Source: JABGQS01 sp963666505
Lineage (GTDB): Bacteria; Bacillota; Clostridia; Christensenellales; SZUA-584
Direction of reading: 5' to 3'
Length of the DNA: 64,000 nucleotides
Assembly (NCBI GenBank): GCA_963666505.2
Contig: CAXXXL010000005.1
Coordinates: 121,860-185,859 of the forward strand
Shown piece by piece: positions 16,638-24,814 of this stretch (within the stretch, counting starts at the first letter, position 1; each line of letters starts with the position of its first letter). The notes beneath the pieces are model-generated. The model was given only the letters and a program-made list of their open reading frames with translations. It was not told the DNA's origin and did no database searches. Made by a program: the position numbers and the translations under genes.

Positions 16638-17722
16638 TTAGCATCCTCCACTAGTCCTATGATGGGTTCTCCGCCGCTCGGAGACCAAACCCTGTCGGGG
16701 TCTGGGCAAATTATCCTTATTGCGGCTTCTTCGCTTGCGACATACAGATTATCGCCCTTTTCAGCTGCAACAAGCGGCCTTAGCTTTATTCTGTCATTGA
16801 GTGCAAGCATGCCGCCCTCGAACCCAAGGATAATGGAGAAAGGCCCGTTGATTAGCGCAGAGGAATATACAGCTCTTATAGCTTCATACTTCTTCTTTTC
16901 CTCTTCGCTCTTAAGCTCTATCTCTCTCCAGAACGGAGTTGCCATTATGTCTACGGCCTGCCTTAAAGTAAGCCCGTGTTTTCTAAGGAGCAGGTCGAAT
17001 ATATACGTTATTACTTCAGTATCGGTTTGCAGCGTACAGTTATAGCCATACATCTCTACAAACCGCCTGTTTGCGTCGTACGAAGATATCTCGCCGTTGT
17101 GCACTATGGACCAGTTGAGCAGAGTGAACGGATGAGCGCCGCCCCACCAGCCGGGAGTGTTTGTCGGGAACCTGCCGTGAGAAGTCCACAGGTATGCATC
17201 GTATGTTTCAAGCATATAGAACCTGCCGATATCTTCCGGATAACCGACGCCTTTGAAAGCGCCCATATTCTTGCCGGAAGAAAAGACATATGAGCCTTCG
17301 TACTCTCTGTTTATCCTGAACACGCACCTCGATACGTATTCGCTCTCGTCAAGTTCGCTTTCCTGAAGCTTGAATCTTTTAGGCGTTACAAAATAGCGCC
17401 ATATAAGCGGTGAATCTTCAATACCTTTTGTTTTGCGTGTGGGTATCTTGCCGGCGTTTTCTATATCGAAATGCCGATTAATGAAATCTTCGCTCTGCGC
17501 TTTGGCTGTAAGGTTGTCATAAAAAATGTGCAGTGCATACAGCTCTGCATAGTGCGGGTATATTCCATATGCAGCAAATCCTCCTCCAAGGCCGTTGCTC
17601 CTGTCTCGCATAAGCTCTATGGATGTTATTATTGTTTCTCCTGAAAAACGCTTGCCTTTGCGGTTAAGTATACCGCTTATGGCACAGCCGGACGGTATTC
17701 TTATTTGTCCCTCTTTTTTCAT
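16634..17722 (-). CDS. Glutamate synthase amidotransferase subunit (GltB domain 1)
   Basis: A 362-residue class II glutamine amidotransferase that releases ammonia from glutamine. Signature segments are SHGRFPTNTPGWWGGAHPF and LNWSIVHNGEISSYDANR. In this family the nucleophile is an N-terminal cysteine. Here the likely one is Cys13 in IPSGCAISG, so a 12-residue propeptide would have to be removed. It is first in the operon and its start follows AAGGGGG. Upstream lie a promoter and an approximately 180-base leader with strong secondary structure. Confidence 0.94.
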   Translation of the reverse strand: MKKEGQIRIPSGCAISGILNRKGKRFSGETIITSIELMRDRSNGLGGGFAAYGIYPHYAELYALHIFYDNLTAKAQSEDFINRHFDIENAGKIPTRKTKGIEDSPLIWRYFVTPKRFKLQESELDESEYVSRCVFRINREYEGSYVFSSGKNMGAFKGVGYPEDIGRFYMLETYDAYLWTSHGRFPTNTPGWWGGAHPFTLLNWSIVHNGEISSYDANRRFVEMYGYNCTLQTDTEVITYIFDLLLRKHGLTLRQAVDIMATPFWREIELKSEEEKKKYEAIRAVYSSALINGPFSIILGFEGGMLALNDRIKLRPLVAAEKGDNLYVASEEAAIRIICPDPDRVWSPSGGEPIIGLVEDAK

Positions 17723-17739
17723 TTATTATCCCCCTTGGA

Positions 17740-17868
17740 TACAAAGCAGCGCTAGGCTGCAAACTTCTTTGTACTTATAAAAAACAAGACGCCAATAGCC
17801 CTTAGACCTCATTATCCGCTGTACACAGATTATTACGGAGGGCATATGAAACGCCATTGTTTCGTCTT
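17740..17868 (-). promoter_or_regulatory. Candidate structured leader RNA of the glutamate synthase operon
   Basis: On the minus strand, AAGACG (17868-17863) can pair with CGTCTT (17791-17786), closing a three-way junction. Inside are hairpin GAAAC-AATGGC-GTTTC (17863-17848) and an arm closed by GCCC/GGGC with an inner CTGTGTACAG. The closing stem is followed by GTTTTTTAT, like a transcription terminator. A second hairpin, with arms TACAAA/TTTGTA and GCAGC/GCTGC (17773-17740), ends just before the ribosome binding site. I do not recognise a known riboswitch class. The fold is drawn by eye. Confidence 0.5.
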
Positions 17869-17909
17869 CTATTATAATAAGGAAAATGAAAATCCTTACT
17901 AGTCCTGCC

Positions 17910-17938
17910 ATTATACTACCTGATTTTGAAAAAATCAA
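17910..17938 (-). promoter_or_regulatory. Promoter of the glutamate synthase operon
   Basis: On the minus strand TTGATT and TATAAT are separated by 17 bases. The predicted start near 17903 gives a leader of about 180 bases. The stretch between this promoter and the terminator at 18043-18095 is AT-rich and shows nothing else I can support. Confidence 0.7.
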
Positions 17939-18042
17939 TAGAAAACAGTCAATTAATGAAATATCTAGACTAAGTAATTGCATAAAAGATATTCAGAGTT
18001 TAAAATTTGACAAAAAGGTGAAGAAAAATGAAACATTTATTA

Positions 18043-18095
18043 ACAAAACCTGCATTTTCCCGTTATATGGAGGTGTTGAGCCGGGAAAATGCAGG
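18043..18095 (-). terminator. Terminator of the DUF4173-like gene
   Basis: A perfect 14-bp inverted repeat, CCTGCATTTTCCCG/CGGGAAAATGCAGG, with a 19-base loop. Read on the minus strand it is followed by TTTTGTT. It lies 36 bases past the stop codon of the gene at 18131-19735. A smaller CTGCA/TGCAG hairpin precedes it. Confidence 0.75.
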
Positions 18096-18130
18096 CCAGA
18101 CTGCAATATCGTGCAGTAATTCAGCCGTAT

Positions 18131-19735
18131 TTAGTAATATTCTTTAAGCAGTTTTGAGCCAAGATCATATTTTTTCTGATCAGAAATGTTGTACTCGCGC
18201 CAGTTTCGATTTTTAAAATTTTCTTTGTATTCCGAAAGAGACCGGGTTCTGTCGTTGTCGTATCTGTATTCAAAATATATTTCAAAGCTCTTTAGTTCTT
18301 CGTCGCTGAAGTCCTCTTGATTTTCAACGAAAAAGCTGTAGACGACCCGGCTGGCATCGGCGCTTTGGTGTTCAAAATCTGAAAAATCAAGCTCACCGCT
18401 TTCTTGGAAATATTCGATGTTAGATCTTAGCGCAACTGCTTCTGTGTTCAAAAAGCTGACCGCTGCAAAGAATGCGGTCGAAAAGTATACTGCAAGCTTT
18501 AAAAAAGGCATATCTACGATAAATATCTTTACCATCAGCCCGACTATAAGCACCACCTCGTACGCAAGCAGTATGTATACGAGCAGCCTACTGGCAGTAA
18601 GACCGAACTCGCCTTGATAAAGGCTCATCTTGTAAGCCGCCGAAGCGAGCAGGTATATATTGAGCGCGTTGAAATAAGTAAGCAACACCTTTACTGCTTT
18701 TATTGCTCCCGGGCTGCCCTTCTTCGAAAAGAACACGCACGCCAGAATTATCGCAAAGTTGAGAGAAGAGAGCACCACCAGCTGGAAATATCCTTCCCTT
18801 GCATACTGAGCAGGTGAAGAGTCTGCGGGCAGGTCGGACGTTGCTCCGATAAAAAGGTATTGGAACTGCACGACGGCAAAGAAGGTAAAGAGCGCCGCCA
18901 GAGCAATTGTTATCGTCAGTATGATGGTAATGACTGCAGGAAGCTCCTTCTTGCTTGAAACGCTTTTTTCGTTTGTCTTTCTGGCAGTGATAAGAAAGAA
19001 GAACCCGAAAATCACCATTGCCAGAAAGGATGCGAGTATCGTTTTGAGCACGAACATGCCGATGCTGGTGTCTCCGAATATGTTTGCCAGTTTTATACGG
19101 AACATCTCATCAGCGCTTAGCATGATGGGAATGATTATAATAAGCAGTCCGGCAGTGATGCCGATGCCGATGAGTATATGCACGAACTGTTTTTTTCTAG
19201 CGTTGTCCTGCCGCTTCAGAGAAGCCAGAGCAACGATTATTTCATGCACAAAGCCTATAGAGCACACACCCCGGAAAAGTATCGTTTTAAGCTCTGAGGT
19301 GTATTTTTGTTTTGATGAGTAGACTGTTATAAGTACATAAAGTACGGGAAGAAGCAGCGCTGCTATTACGATATAGCCCGGAAAGCTGCAGCGCATAAAC
19401 ACCGAAGCTATCGAAAGAAAGCAAACCGAGAAAAAGATGAAGGGTTTGACCGACAGATTACCGTCCCTGTGCATTATATAGCCGGTAGCTGCCAGAAGTA
19501 TTATATAGAAAATAAAAAGATTGAGCTTCAGCCTGTATTCAACTACGAAGAAAGAAAAAGCGGCTCCTATAAGTATTGCAAGCCATATAGCGATCACGGT
19601 GTTTTTTCTGTCCTTGAAATATCCTGTCATGTTTTTTCTGACAGCCGCCTGCATAAGCGGTTCATATTGCTGAGCCGGAGGATAAGGGGTATAGTTCGGC
19701 CCCCCTGCTGGATGTCCGGTGTTTTGTTCGCTCAT
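18131..19735 (-). CDS. Multi-pass membrane protein, DUF4153/DUF4173-like
   Basis: A 534-residue protein. A Pro/Tyr-rich cytosolic N-terminus (GGPNYTPYPPAQQYEP) of about 40 residues is followed by roughly a dozen membrane helices and a charged C-terminal domain of about 100 residues rich in Asp, Glu and Tyr. The helix pattern and the NxxxxYxREGYFQL-like stretch near residue 310 resemble the DUF4173 family. No catalytic motif is visible and the function is unknown. AAAGGAGG precedes the start, and promoter and terminator both lie close, so it is probably monocistronic. Confidence 0.75.
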   Translation of the reverse strand: MSEQNTGHPAGGPNYTPYPPAQQYEPLMQAAVRKNMTGYFKDRKNTVIAIWLAILIGAAFSFFVVEYRLKLNLFIFYIILLAATGYIMHRDGNLSVKPFIFFSVCFLSIASVFMRCSFPGYIVIAALLLPVLYVLITVYSSKQKYTSELKTILFRGVCSIGFVHEIIVALASLKRQDNARKKQFVHILIGIGITAGLLIIIIPIMLSADEMFRIKLANIFGDTSIGMFVLKTILASFLAMVIFGFFFLITARKTNEKSVSSKKELPAVITIILTITIALAALFTFFAVVQFQYLFIGATSDLPADSSPAQYAREGYFQLVVLSSLNFAIILACVFFSKKGSPGAIKAVKVLLTYFNALNIYLLASAAYKMSLYQGEFGLTASRLLVYILLAYEVVLIVGLMVKIFIVDMPFLKLAVYFSTAFFAAVSFLNTEAVALRSNIEYFQESGELDFSDFEHQSADASRVVYSFFVENQEDFSDEELKSFEIYFEYRYDNDRTRSLSEYKENFKNRNWREYNISDQKKYDLGSKLLKEYY

Positions 19736-19776
19736 AAGAATAGCCTCCTTTAAAAGAAAGTAGTTATTTTTGTCTA

Positions 19777-19805
19777 AGTATATAATATGAATTATTTTAT
19801 GTCAA
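19777..19805 (-). promoter_or_regulatory. Promoter of the DUF4173-like gene
   Basis: On the minus strand TTGACA and TATACT are 17 bases apart. Just upstream of the -35 lies the small palindrome TATCGAATAACGATA (19814-19828), a possible regulator site. Confidence 0.75.
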
Positions 19806-19848
19806 TATAAAATTATCGAATAACGATATATAATTTATCTAAAAGGAT

Positions 19849-19872
19849 AAAAAAAGAGCTCTTACGAGCTCT
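19849..19872 (-). terminator. Terminator after the PatB-type gene
   Basis: On the minus strand AGAGCTC and GAGCTCT form a 7-bp stem with a four-base loop, followed by seven T. It lies 12 bases after the stop codon. Confidence 0.85.
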
Positions 19873-19883
19873 ATGGTTAATTT

Positions 19884-21077
19884 TCAGCCTTCCAAATCTG
19901 CAAAAGCCTTTGCTATCCTCTCAGAGGCTTCTTCTATTACATGTCTTGGAGAGGGGATGCACATTCGCTGAAAGCCTTTGCCGCCCTCGCCGAAACGAAA
20001 TCCGTCCTGCAGCAGCACATTTGCTTCGCTGTATATCCGCCGGTGGACCTCCTTGTCGCTTATGCCGTAACCTGTAAAATCCATCCATATAATATATGTG
20101 CCCTCGGGAATACGCATTTTGACTTTAGGCATGCGTTTGTTTAAAAAATCTTTGATATAATAAAGAGTATCATCCAGATAAACTTTAAGCTCTTCCAGCC
20201 ACTGTTCGCTCTCGTTATATGCGGCAATAAGTGCAGATATGGCAAACGGCGTAGGTTCGCTGTGTCCACGTTCATTTTTATATTTTTTCCGCAGCGTCTC
20301 ATCCTTTATGATTATATTTGAGCAGTGCAGCCCCGCTGTGTTGAAGGTTTTGTTTATTCCGGTACAGGTGATGATATGTTCATTTTCGCTAACGAGCGCA
20401 GCCATAGAATAAAAATCTTGGTTGCAGCGTATGATATCAGAGTGTATTTCGTCCGATACTATTAATACGTCGTTTGCCCTGCAAATGTCAGATAGTTGTC
20501 TGAGTTCATCTTGAGTGAAAACTCGTCCTGTAGGGTTGTGCGGACTGCAAAGGAAAAACAGCTTTGTGTTGTCTTGCTTCGCTTTTTCTTCGAAATCTTC
20601 AAAGTCTATCGTGTAATAGCCGTCGTTGTTTACTAATGCATTGTTAAGCAGCGCTCTGCCGTTGTTCAAAACTGCATCAGTAAAGGGTGGGTAGACCGGC
20701 TGCTGGACAATAACTGCGTCGCCAGGGCTGGTGAACGCACGAATAGATAAATAAAGAGCGTTTACCGTTCCGCATGTATAGACGATCTGCTCTTTTTCGA
20801 CGCTCCAGTCATACCGCCTTTTGAACCATCCTGTCACTGCATCGTAATACTCGTCAGGTATTATGGAATATCCGAATATTCTGTGGTCTGCAGTTCTGTG
20901 CAGTGCCTTGAGTATCTGGGGTGAGCATGCTATATCCATGTCAGCAACGTAAAGGGGAATAGTATCGTCGTCATATCTTTCCGTCAGTCCATAGTCTATA
21001 AGCTGCTGTCTGGCGTCCCACTTTGATGAGAACGTCCCTTTTCTGTTAACAGTTTCGTCGAAATTATATTTTATCAT
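19884..21077 (-). CDS. PatB/MalY family PLP-dependent C-S lyase or aminotransferase
   Basis: A 397-residue fold-type I PLP enzyme. It shows the MalY/PatB pattern: WDARQQL near the N-terminus, LYVADMD, QPVYPPF, CSPHNPTGRVF and SDEIHSDI, with the PLP lysine expected in TGINKTFNTAGL. Many members cleave cystathionine or cysteine (releasing H2S); others act as aminotransferases, so the exact reaction is open. ATG 21077 gives MIKYNFDE, the usual family start; an in-frame TTG at 21092 directly abuts GGAGG and is less likely. It overlaps the ktrA-like gene by 14 bases. Confidence 0.9.
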   Translation of the reverse strand: MIKYNFDETVNRKGTFSSKWDARQQLIDYGLTERYDDDTIPLYVADMDIACSPQILKALHRTADHRIFGYSIIPDEYYDAVTGWFKRRYDWSVEKEQIVYTCGTVNALYLSIRAFTSPGDAVIVQQPVYPPFTDAVLNNGRALLNNALVNNDGYYTIDFEDFEEKAKQDNTKLFFLCSPHNPTGRVFTQDELRQLSDICRANDVLIVSDEIHSDIIRCNQDFYSMAALVSENEHIITCTGINKTFNTAGLHCSNIIIKDETLRKKYKNERGHSEPTPFAISALIAAYNESEQWLEELKVYLDDTLYYIKDFLNKRMPKVKMRIPEGTYIIWMDFTGYGISDKEVHRRIYSEANVLLQDGFRFGEGGKGFQRMCIPSPRHVIEEASERIAKAFADLEG

Positions 21078-21741
21078 ATGCTTTTGAGGCAACCTCCAGT
21101 TTTTCTATAGCTTCCTTCTTGCCAATAACAATAAGCGAATCATTATCTTCAATGATGTCTGTGCCCATAGGAGAGGTGTTCATTTCGCCGTTCTGGTGAC
21201 GGATGGCAATAACGTTGACGCCGTATTGTTGTCTAAAATCGAGGTCGATAAGACTCTTGCCTCTCCACGATTCAATAGAAACAATATCGATTATCCGCAG
21301 GTCTCCAGCAATCTCCGTATAGTCGAGCACATTTGATGAGGAAAGGTTGTGTGCCACCCTTATGCCCATGTCACGCTCCGGGAAGACGACCTTGTCTGCG
21401 CCAGTCTTATAAAGCACTTTACCGTGCAGCTCACTCTGTGCCTTTGCAAGAACATACCTGACTCCAAGCTCCTTGCATAGCATAGTAACAAGTATGCTCG
21501 CCTGAAGGTTTCCGCCGATTGAGATCACGGCCACGTCGAAGTTATCGATACCCAGCGCCTTTAGCGCTTTTTCGTCGGTCGAGTCGGCCTGTACGGCGTG
21601 AGTAACATACGGGGCAATCTCTGCGATTATGCTCTCATCCGTGTCTACAGCAAGAACGTCTTTGCCAAGGCTGGCAAGGCATGTTGCAATGCTTCTTCCG
21701 AAACGCCCTATACCTATAACTACATATTGTTTATTGTTCAT
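21064..21741 (-). CDS. ktrA: KtrA/TrkA-type potassium uptake regulatory subunit
   Basis: A 225-residue cytosolic ring subunit. VIGIGRFGRSIATCLASLG is the Rossmann NAD(H)/ATP-binding loop, and VDTD at the end of strand two follows. The C-terminal 80 residues form a TrkA_C-type ligand domain. These proteins gate the potassium channel subunit in response to ATP/ADP or cyclic di-AMP. The pore gene lies 88 bases upstream on the same strand. I start at ATG 21741 (MNNKQYVV), which follows GGAAAGGA; 12 further in-frame residues upstream have no support. Confidence 0.93.
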   Translation of the reverse strand: MNNKQYVVIGIGRFGRSIATCLASLGKDVLAVDTDESIIAEIAPYVTHAVQADSTDEKALKALGIDNFDVAVISIGGNLQASILVTMLCKELGVRYVLAKAQSELHGKVLYKTGADKVVFPERDMGIRVAHNLSSSNVLDYTEIAGDLRIIDIVSIESWRGKSLIDLDFRQQYGVNVIAIRHQNGEMNTSPMGTDIIEDNDSLIVIGKKEAIEKLEVASKAYDKI

Positions 21742-21829
21742 AAATGACCATTCCTTTCCTTCATGCAGACAAATCACCGGGGTTTGCTTAATATCGTGTG
21801 CAAAAGCGGCTATGGATTTGTTAAATACT

Positions 21830-23227
21830 TTATCCTACCATTATCCTTTCTTCTGGATACCGCAGTTTTGCTTCTTGTCCGTTTGCCCTGTTTGCAAGAG
21901 CAAGCGTCAGCGTCATCAGGCCGACACGCCCTGCGAACATAGAGCACATAATTATTATCCTGCTTCCGGCACTTAGCATAGGCGTTATGCCCGACGAAAG
22001 CCCGACCGTTCCAAAAGCAGAGAATGCTTCAAAGAATATATTGTCGAAGGTGAACAAACCGCCGTTTGTACCCTCAATAACTACTAAAGCGAAAAATGTA
22101 AAAAATATAAAGGCTAGTCCCAAAGTGGCAATTGTTATCGCACGCTTGAGAGTGTCCTGCGCTATTCGCCTGTCCATCAGTCGTACGTCTTTTTTACCCC
22201 TTATACCGGAGAGCGCAAACAACAAAAGTACTGCTATCGTTGTCGTTTTCACACCGCCGCCTGTGCCGGCCGGGGAAGCGCCTATGAACATAAGCAGCAT
22301 AGTTACGAGTTTGGTTGCTGGCATCATAGAGTTCTGATCCATCGTCGCAAAGCCTGCTGTCCTTGGGGTCACAGCCTGGAATAGACCGCTCAACACCTTA
22401 GAACCAGCAGAAAGCTCGCTGCTGCCAAGCGTGTCCGGGTTTGTAAGTTCCAGTGGGAATACGACAGCTATACCAAAAACTATAAGGACAGCCGTTATTA
22501 TAAGAACGAATTTAGTATAGCGTGAGATCTTGAGTTTTTGTTTTATCCGTTTAAAATCGAAAACGTCGCACACGACCACGAAGCCAAGGCCGCCTACTAT
22601 TATAAGAGCGATAGTGGTAAGAACGACAACGGCGTCCCCGGAGAAGCTTGTTATGCTGGAAAACTCGCCGAAGTACTGACCGAAGATGTCAAAACCTGCG
22701 TTGCAAAAAGCAGATATTGAATGGAACAGACTGATATACAGCCCCTTAGCACCGAAAAGCGGTACGAACCGGGTGGCGAAAATAAGCGCACCTGCAAGCT
22801 CTGTTGTGAAAGTAACTATCAATATTTTCTGTATCATGCTGAGCAGACCGGAAAGGTGAAGCTCGTTGAGCGATTCTTTTATTATCATGCGCTCGGAAAG
22901 CGTGATGCGCCGCCCGACAAGCATGAAAACAAACGATGTTATTGTCATGAACCCAAGGCCGCCCACTTGTATGAGCAGCAAGATAACTATCTGCCCGAAC
23001 AGCGTAAAAGCCGTGCTGGTGTCAACTACGACAAGGCCGGTAACGCATACGGCGGAAGTTGCGGTGAATGCTGCATCAAGAAAGCCGATGTGATGCTCGG
23101 GTTTTGTTGCGATAGGAAGAGACAGAAGAACAGCGCCGATTATTATAAGCGATAAAAATCCGGCGATGATAACCTGTGTTGGATGAAGTTTCTTTAAAAA
23201 CTTTTTTCTGCTTAGACTTCTCTCCAA
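21830..23227 (-). CDS. ktrB: KtrB/TrkH-type potassium transporter pore subunit
   Basis: A 465-residue membrane protein with eight to ten helices. The four half-pore selectivity loops are visible: ATSAVCVTGLV, SAFCNAGFD, PRTAGFATMD and SAFGTVGLSS, each with the key glycine that lines the filter. It takes up potassium, and the KtrA-like subunit encoded next would control it. The start is TTG with AGGAGA upstream, and the leader is short, about 17 bases. The family is clear; whether sodium is co-transported is not visible. Confidence 0.94.
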   Translation of the reverse strand: MERSLSRKKFLKKLHPTQVIIAGFLSLIIIGAVLLSLPIATKPEHHIGFLDAAFTATSAVCVTGLVVVDTSTAFTLFGQIVILLLIQVGGLGFMTITSFVFMLVGRRITLSERMIIKESLNELHLSGLLSMIQKILIVTFTTELAGALIFATRFVPLFGAKGLYISLFHSISAFCNAGFDIFGQYFGEFSSITSFSGDAVVVLTTIALIIVGGLGFVVVCDVFDFKRIKQKLKISRYTKFVLIITAVLIVFGIAVVFPLELTNPDTLGSSELSAGSKVLSGLFQAVTPRTAGFATMDQNSMMPATKLVTMLLMFIGASPAGTGGGVKTTTIAVLLLFALSGIRGKKDVRLMDRRIAQDTLKRAITIATLGLAFIFFTFFALVVIEGTNGGLFTFDNIFFEAFSAFGTVGLSSGITPMLSAGSRIIIMCSMFAGRVGLMTLTLALANRANGQEAKLRYPEERIMVG

Positions 23228-23250
23228 ATCAAAATCTCCTAATCTATCAG

Positions 23251-23279
23251 ATTATAGCAGACAAATGCCTTTTTTTCAA
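23251..23279 (-). promoter_or_regulatory. Promoter of the potassium transporter operon
   Basis: On the minus strand TTGAAA and TATAAT are 17 bases apart, 24 bases before the TTG start of the pore gene. Confidence 0.75.
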
Positions 23280-23386
23280 CGATACGACTGCTTATAAGCG
23301 CAGCCTGATTTCTTCGAAATATAAATTTTAGCAGGTCTGCATGGGCGCAGTATGCGCAGCTTTCGGCAAGCGTCTTTGCGCCATGG

Positions 23387-24175
23387 TCAAGTAATAGGTA
23401 TAAAACGCGGTTTTCTTTTGTCGAACGCACAAACATACTTGAAACCTGTGTTTTTCAGATATTCCAGCGTTTCCAGTGCGGCAAAGCCTACACTGCTGGC
23501 GGTGTGTGCATCTGAACCTATTGTTATTATTTCTCCGCCTAGCTCGAAATAGCGCTCTATAATGGGCTTTTCAGGTGTGTAATCGCCCGTCCGGACAAGT
23601 CCGCTGGTGTTCACTTCAAGGCCTTTTGATTTTTCGACCAGTTTTTTTAGTATGGTATCGACGATGTCGGTATAGTCGCTATACTTAAAAAGCTTCTCTT
23701 CGTGCGGACAGTATTTACCTATATATCCAAGGTGACCAAGCACATCGAAAACATCGACTGCTTCAAGGCACCGTACAGACAGTCTGGCATACTCGTCAAA
23801 AGCGGCTTTTTTGCTGTAGTCGTTCCACAGAGCGGGGAAATAAGGGTCGTATCCGAACACGACGTGCACAGAACCTACAATGCAATCTAGTTCCTGACCA
23901 GCAAACAACTGCGCATATCTGTGAAAGCTCTGCGGTTCGATACCGGCCTCTATGCCCTTTCTTATGTTTATGGACGGGAATACTGCAACGGTCTTTTCAA
24001 ACTGTTCCCGGTAATCGTCGAAATCGACCATATATTCACCTTTCGGAAAATCGAAGTCGATATGGTCAGTAAAGCATATCTCGCTAAGACCCTTTTCGAA
24101 TGCAGCCTTTGCCATTTGCATCATACTTATACTGCAGTCTGTGGAAAGCCCGGTGTGTATGTGATAATCGATCAT
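23387..24175 (-). CDS. PHP domain phosphatase, histidinol-phosphatase (HisK) type
   Basis: A 262-residue metal-dependent phosphoesterase. YHIHTGLSTDC is motif I, CFTDHIDFD motif II, then GSVHVV, LGHLGYIGKY and ITIGSDAH complete the metal-binding histidine and aspartate set of the PHP fold. Length and motif spacing fit the histidinol-phosphatase group, which makes histidinol from histidinol phosphate. No other histidine genes are nearby, so another phosphorylated substrate is possible. It lies 18 bases after the class II aldolase gene, probably in one transcript with it and the P-ATPase. Confidence 0.88.
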   Translation of the reverse strand: MIDYHIHTGLSTDCSISMMQMAKAAFEKGLSEICFTDHIDFDFPKGEYMVDFDDYREQFEKTVAVFPSINIRKGIEAGIEPQSFHRYAQLFAGQELDCIVGSVHVVFGYDPYFPALWNDYSKKAAFDEYARLSVRCLEAVDVFDVLGHLGYIGKYCPHEEKLFKYSDYTDIVDTILKKLVEKSKGLEVNTSGLVRTGDYTPEKPIIERYFELGGEIITIGSDAHTASSVGFAALETLEYLKNTGFKYVCAFDKRKPRFIPIT

Positions 24176-24193
24176 AATGTTCCTTTCTTACAA

Positions 24194-24814
24194 TCAGCCC
24201 GAAACAATATCGTGCAGCTGGTCGTCACTAAGCTTATAGGCGCCGCCCAGTGTTTTTGCGTTTATAAGCATCTTGGCGTAGTTTTCCAAAAGGTCTGCCT
24301 TTGCGAAAGCAGAAGGCATATCCTGTCCTAGCACCATTGTTCCGTGGCTTTCCAGAACTATTGCGATGTGCCCCTCTTCTATGCAGGCTGAAACAGCTTC
24401 GTGAAATTTGGGGAAGCCGGGCGTTTTATATTCAACATAGCCGACTTCGCCCAGATGAAAGTGTGCAAACGGTGCATACTTTGTGTCGATAGGCTGTCTG
24501 GCAAGCGCAAATGAGTTGGCATAAGGGCTGTGCATATGAATGACTGCGCCCGTGCTCGGGCTTTTTTGGTATGCTGCAATATGCATAGGCGCTTCGGTAG
24601 ACGGCTGCCCTCCGCCAATCACCCTTCCGGACATATCCATTGTGACAAGGTCTTTCGGGCAAAGAATGTCTTTGCCTATGCCGGATGGGGTAATAATCAC
24701 CGTATCATCGTCCGTGCGAATGGATATATTGCCGTCTATGCCGGGAAGAAGCCCACGGTCATAAAGCTTTCTGCAATATTCTATAAGCGTTTTCTTCAAG
24801 TTTCTATGGTTCAT
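24194..24814 (-). CDS. Class II aldolase, L-fuculose-phosphate aldolase type
   Basis: A 206-residue zinc aldolase. Glu74 (STEAPMH), His93 and His95 (IHMHSPYA) and His157 (ESHGT) line up with Glu73, His92, His94 and His155 of FucA, so the metal and catalytic set is complete. Such enzymes split fuculose or rhamnulose phosphates to dihydroxyacetone phosphate and lactaldehyde; relatives act on ribulose phosphate or methylthioribulose phosphate, so the sugar is uncertain. ATG 24814 overlaps the P-ATPase stop (ATGA). An alternative ATG lies 12 bases upstream. No fucose genes are beside it. Confidence 0.88.
   Translation of the reverse strand: MNHRNLKKTLIEYCRKLYDRGLLPGIDGNISIRTDDDTVIITPSGIGKDILCPKDLVTMDMSGRVIGGGQPSTEAPMHIAAYQKSPSTGAVIHMHSPYANSFALARQPIDTKYAPFAHFHLGEVGYVEYKTPGFPKFHEAVSACIEEGHIAIVLESHGTMVLGQDMPSAFAKADLLENYAKMLINAKTLGGAYKLSDDQLHDIVSG

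Noticed and set aside
17783..17868. Glutamate synthase leader as a TPP riboswitch (because of GGATAATG)
   Set aside because: The other TPP core segments (CTGAGA, and the rest of the ACCTGAT...GCGTAGGGA region) are absent.
17886..18119. A 77-codon plus-strand frame upstream of the glutamate synthase operon
   Set aside because: It runs against the operon promoter and through the terminator hairpin at 18049-18095; its possible binding site is too close to the ATG.
23239..23436. A 65-codon minus-strand frame between the potassium transporter and PHP genes
   Set aside because: It covers the transporter promoter, overlaps the PHP gene end, and shows no recognisable pattern.
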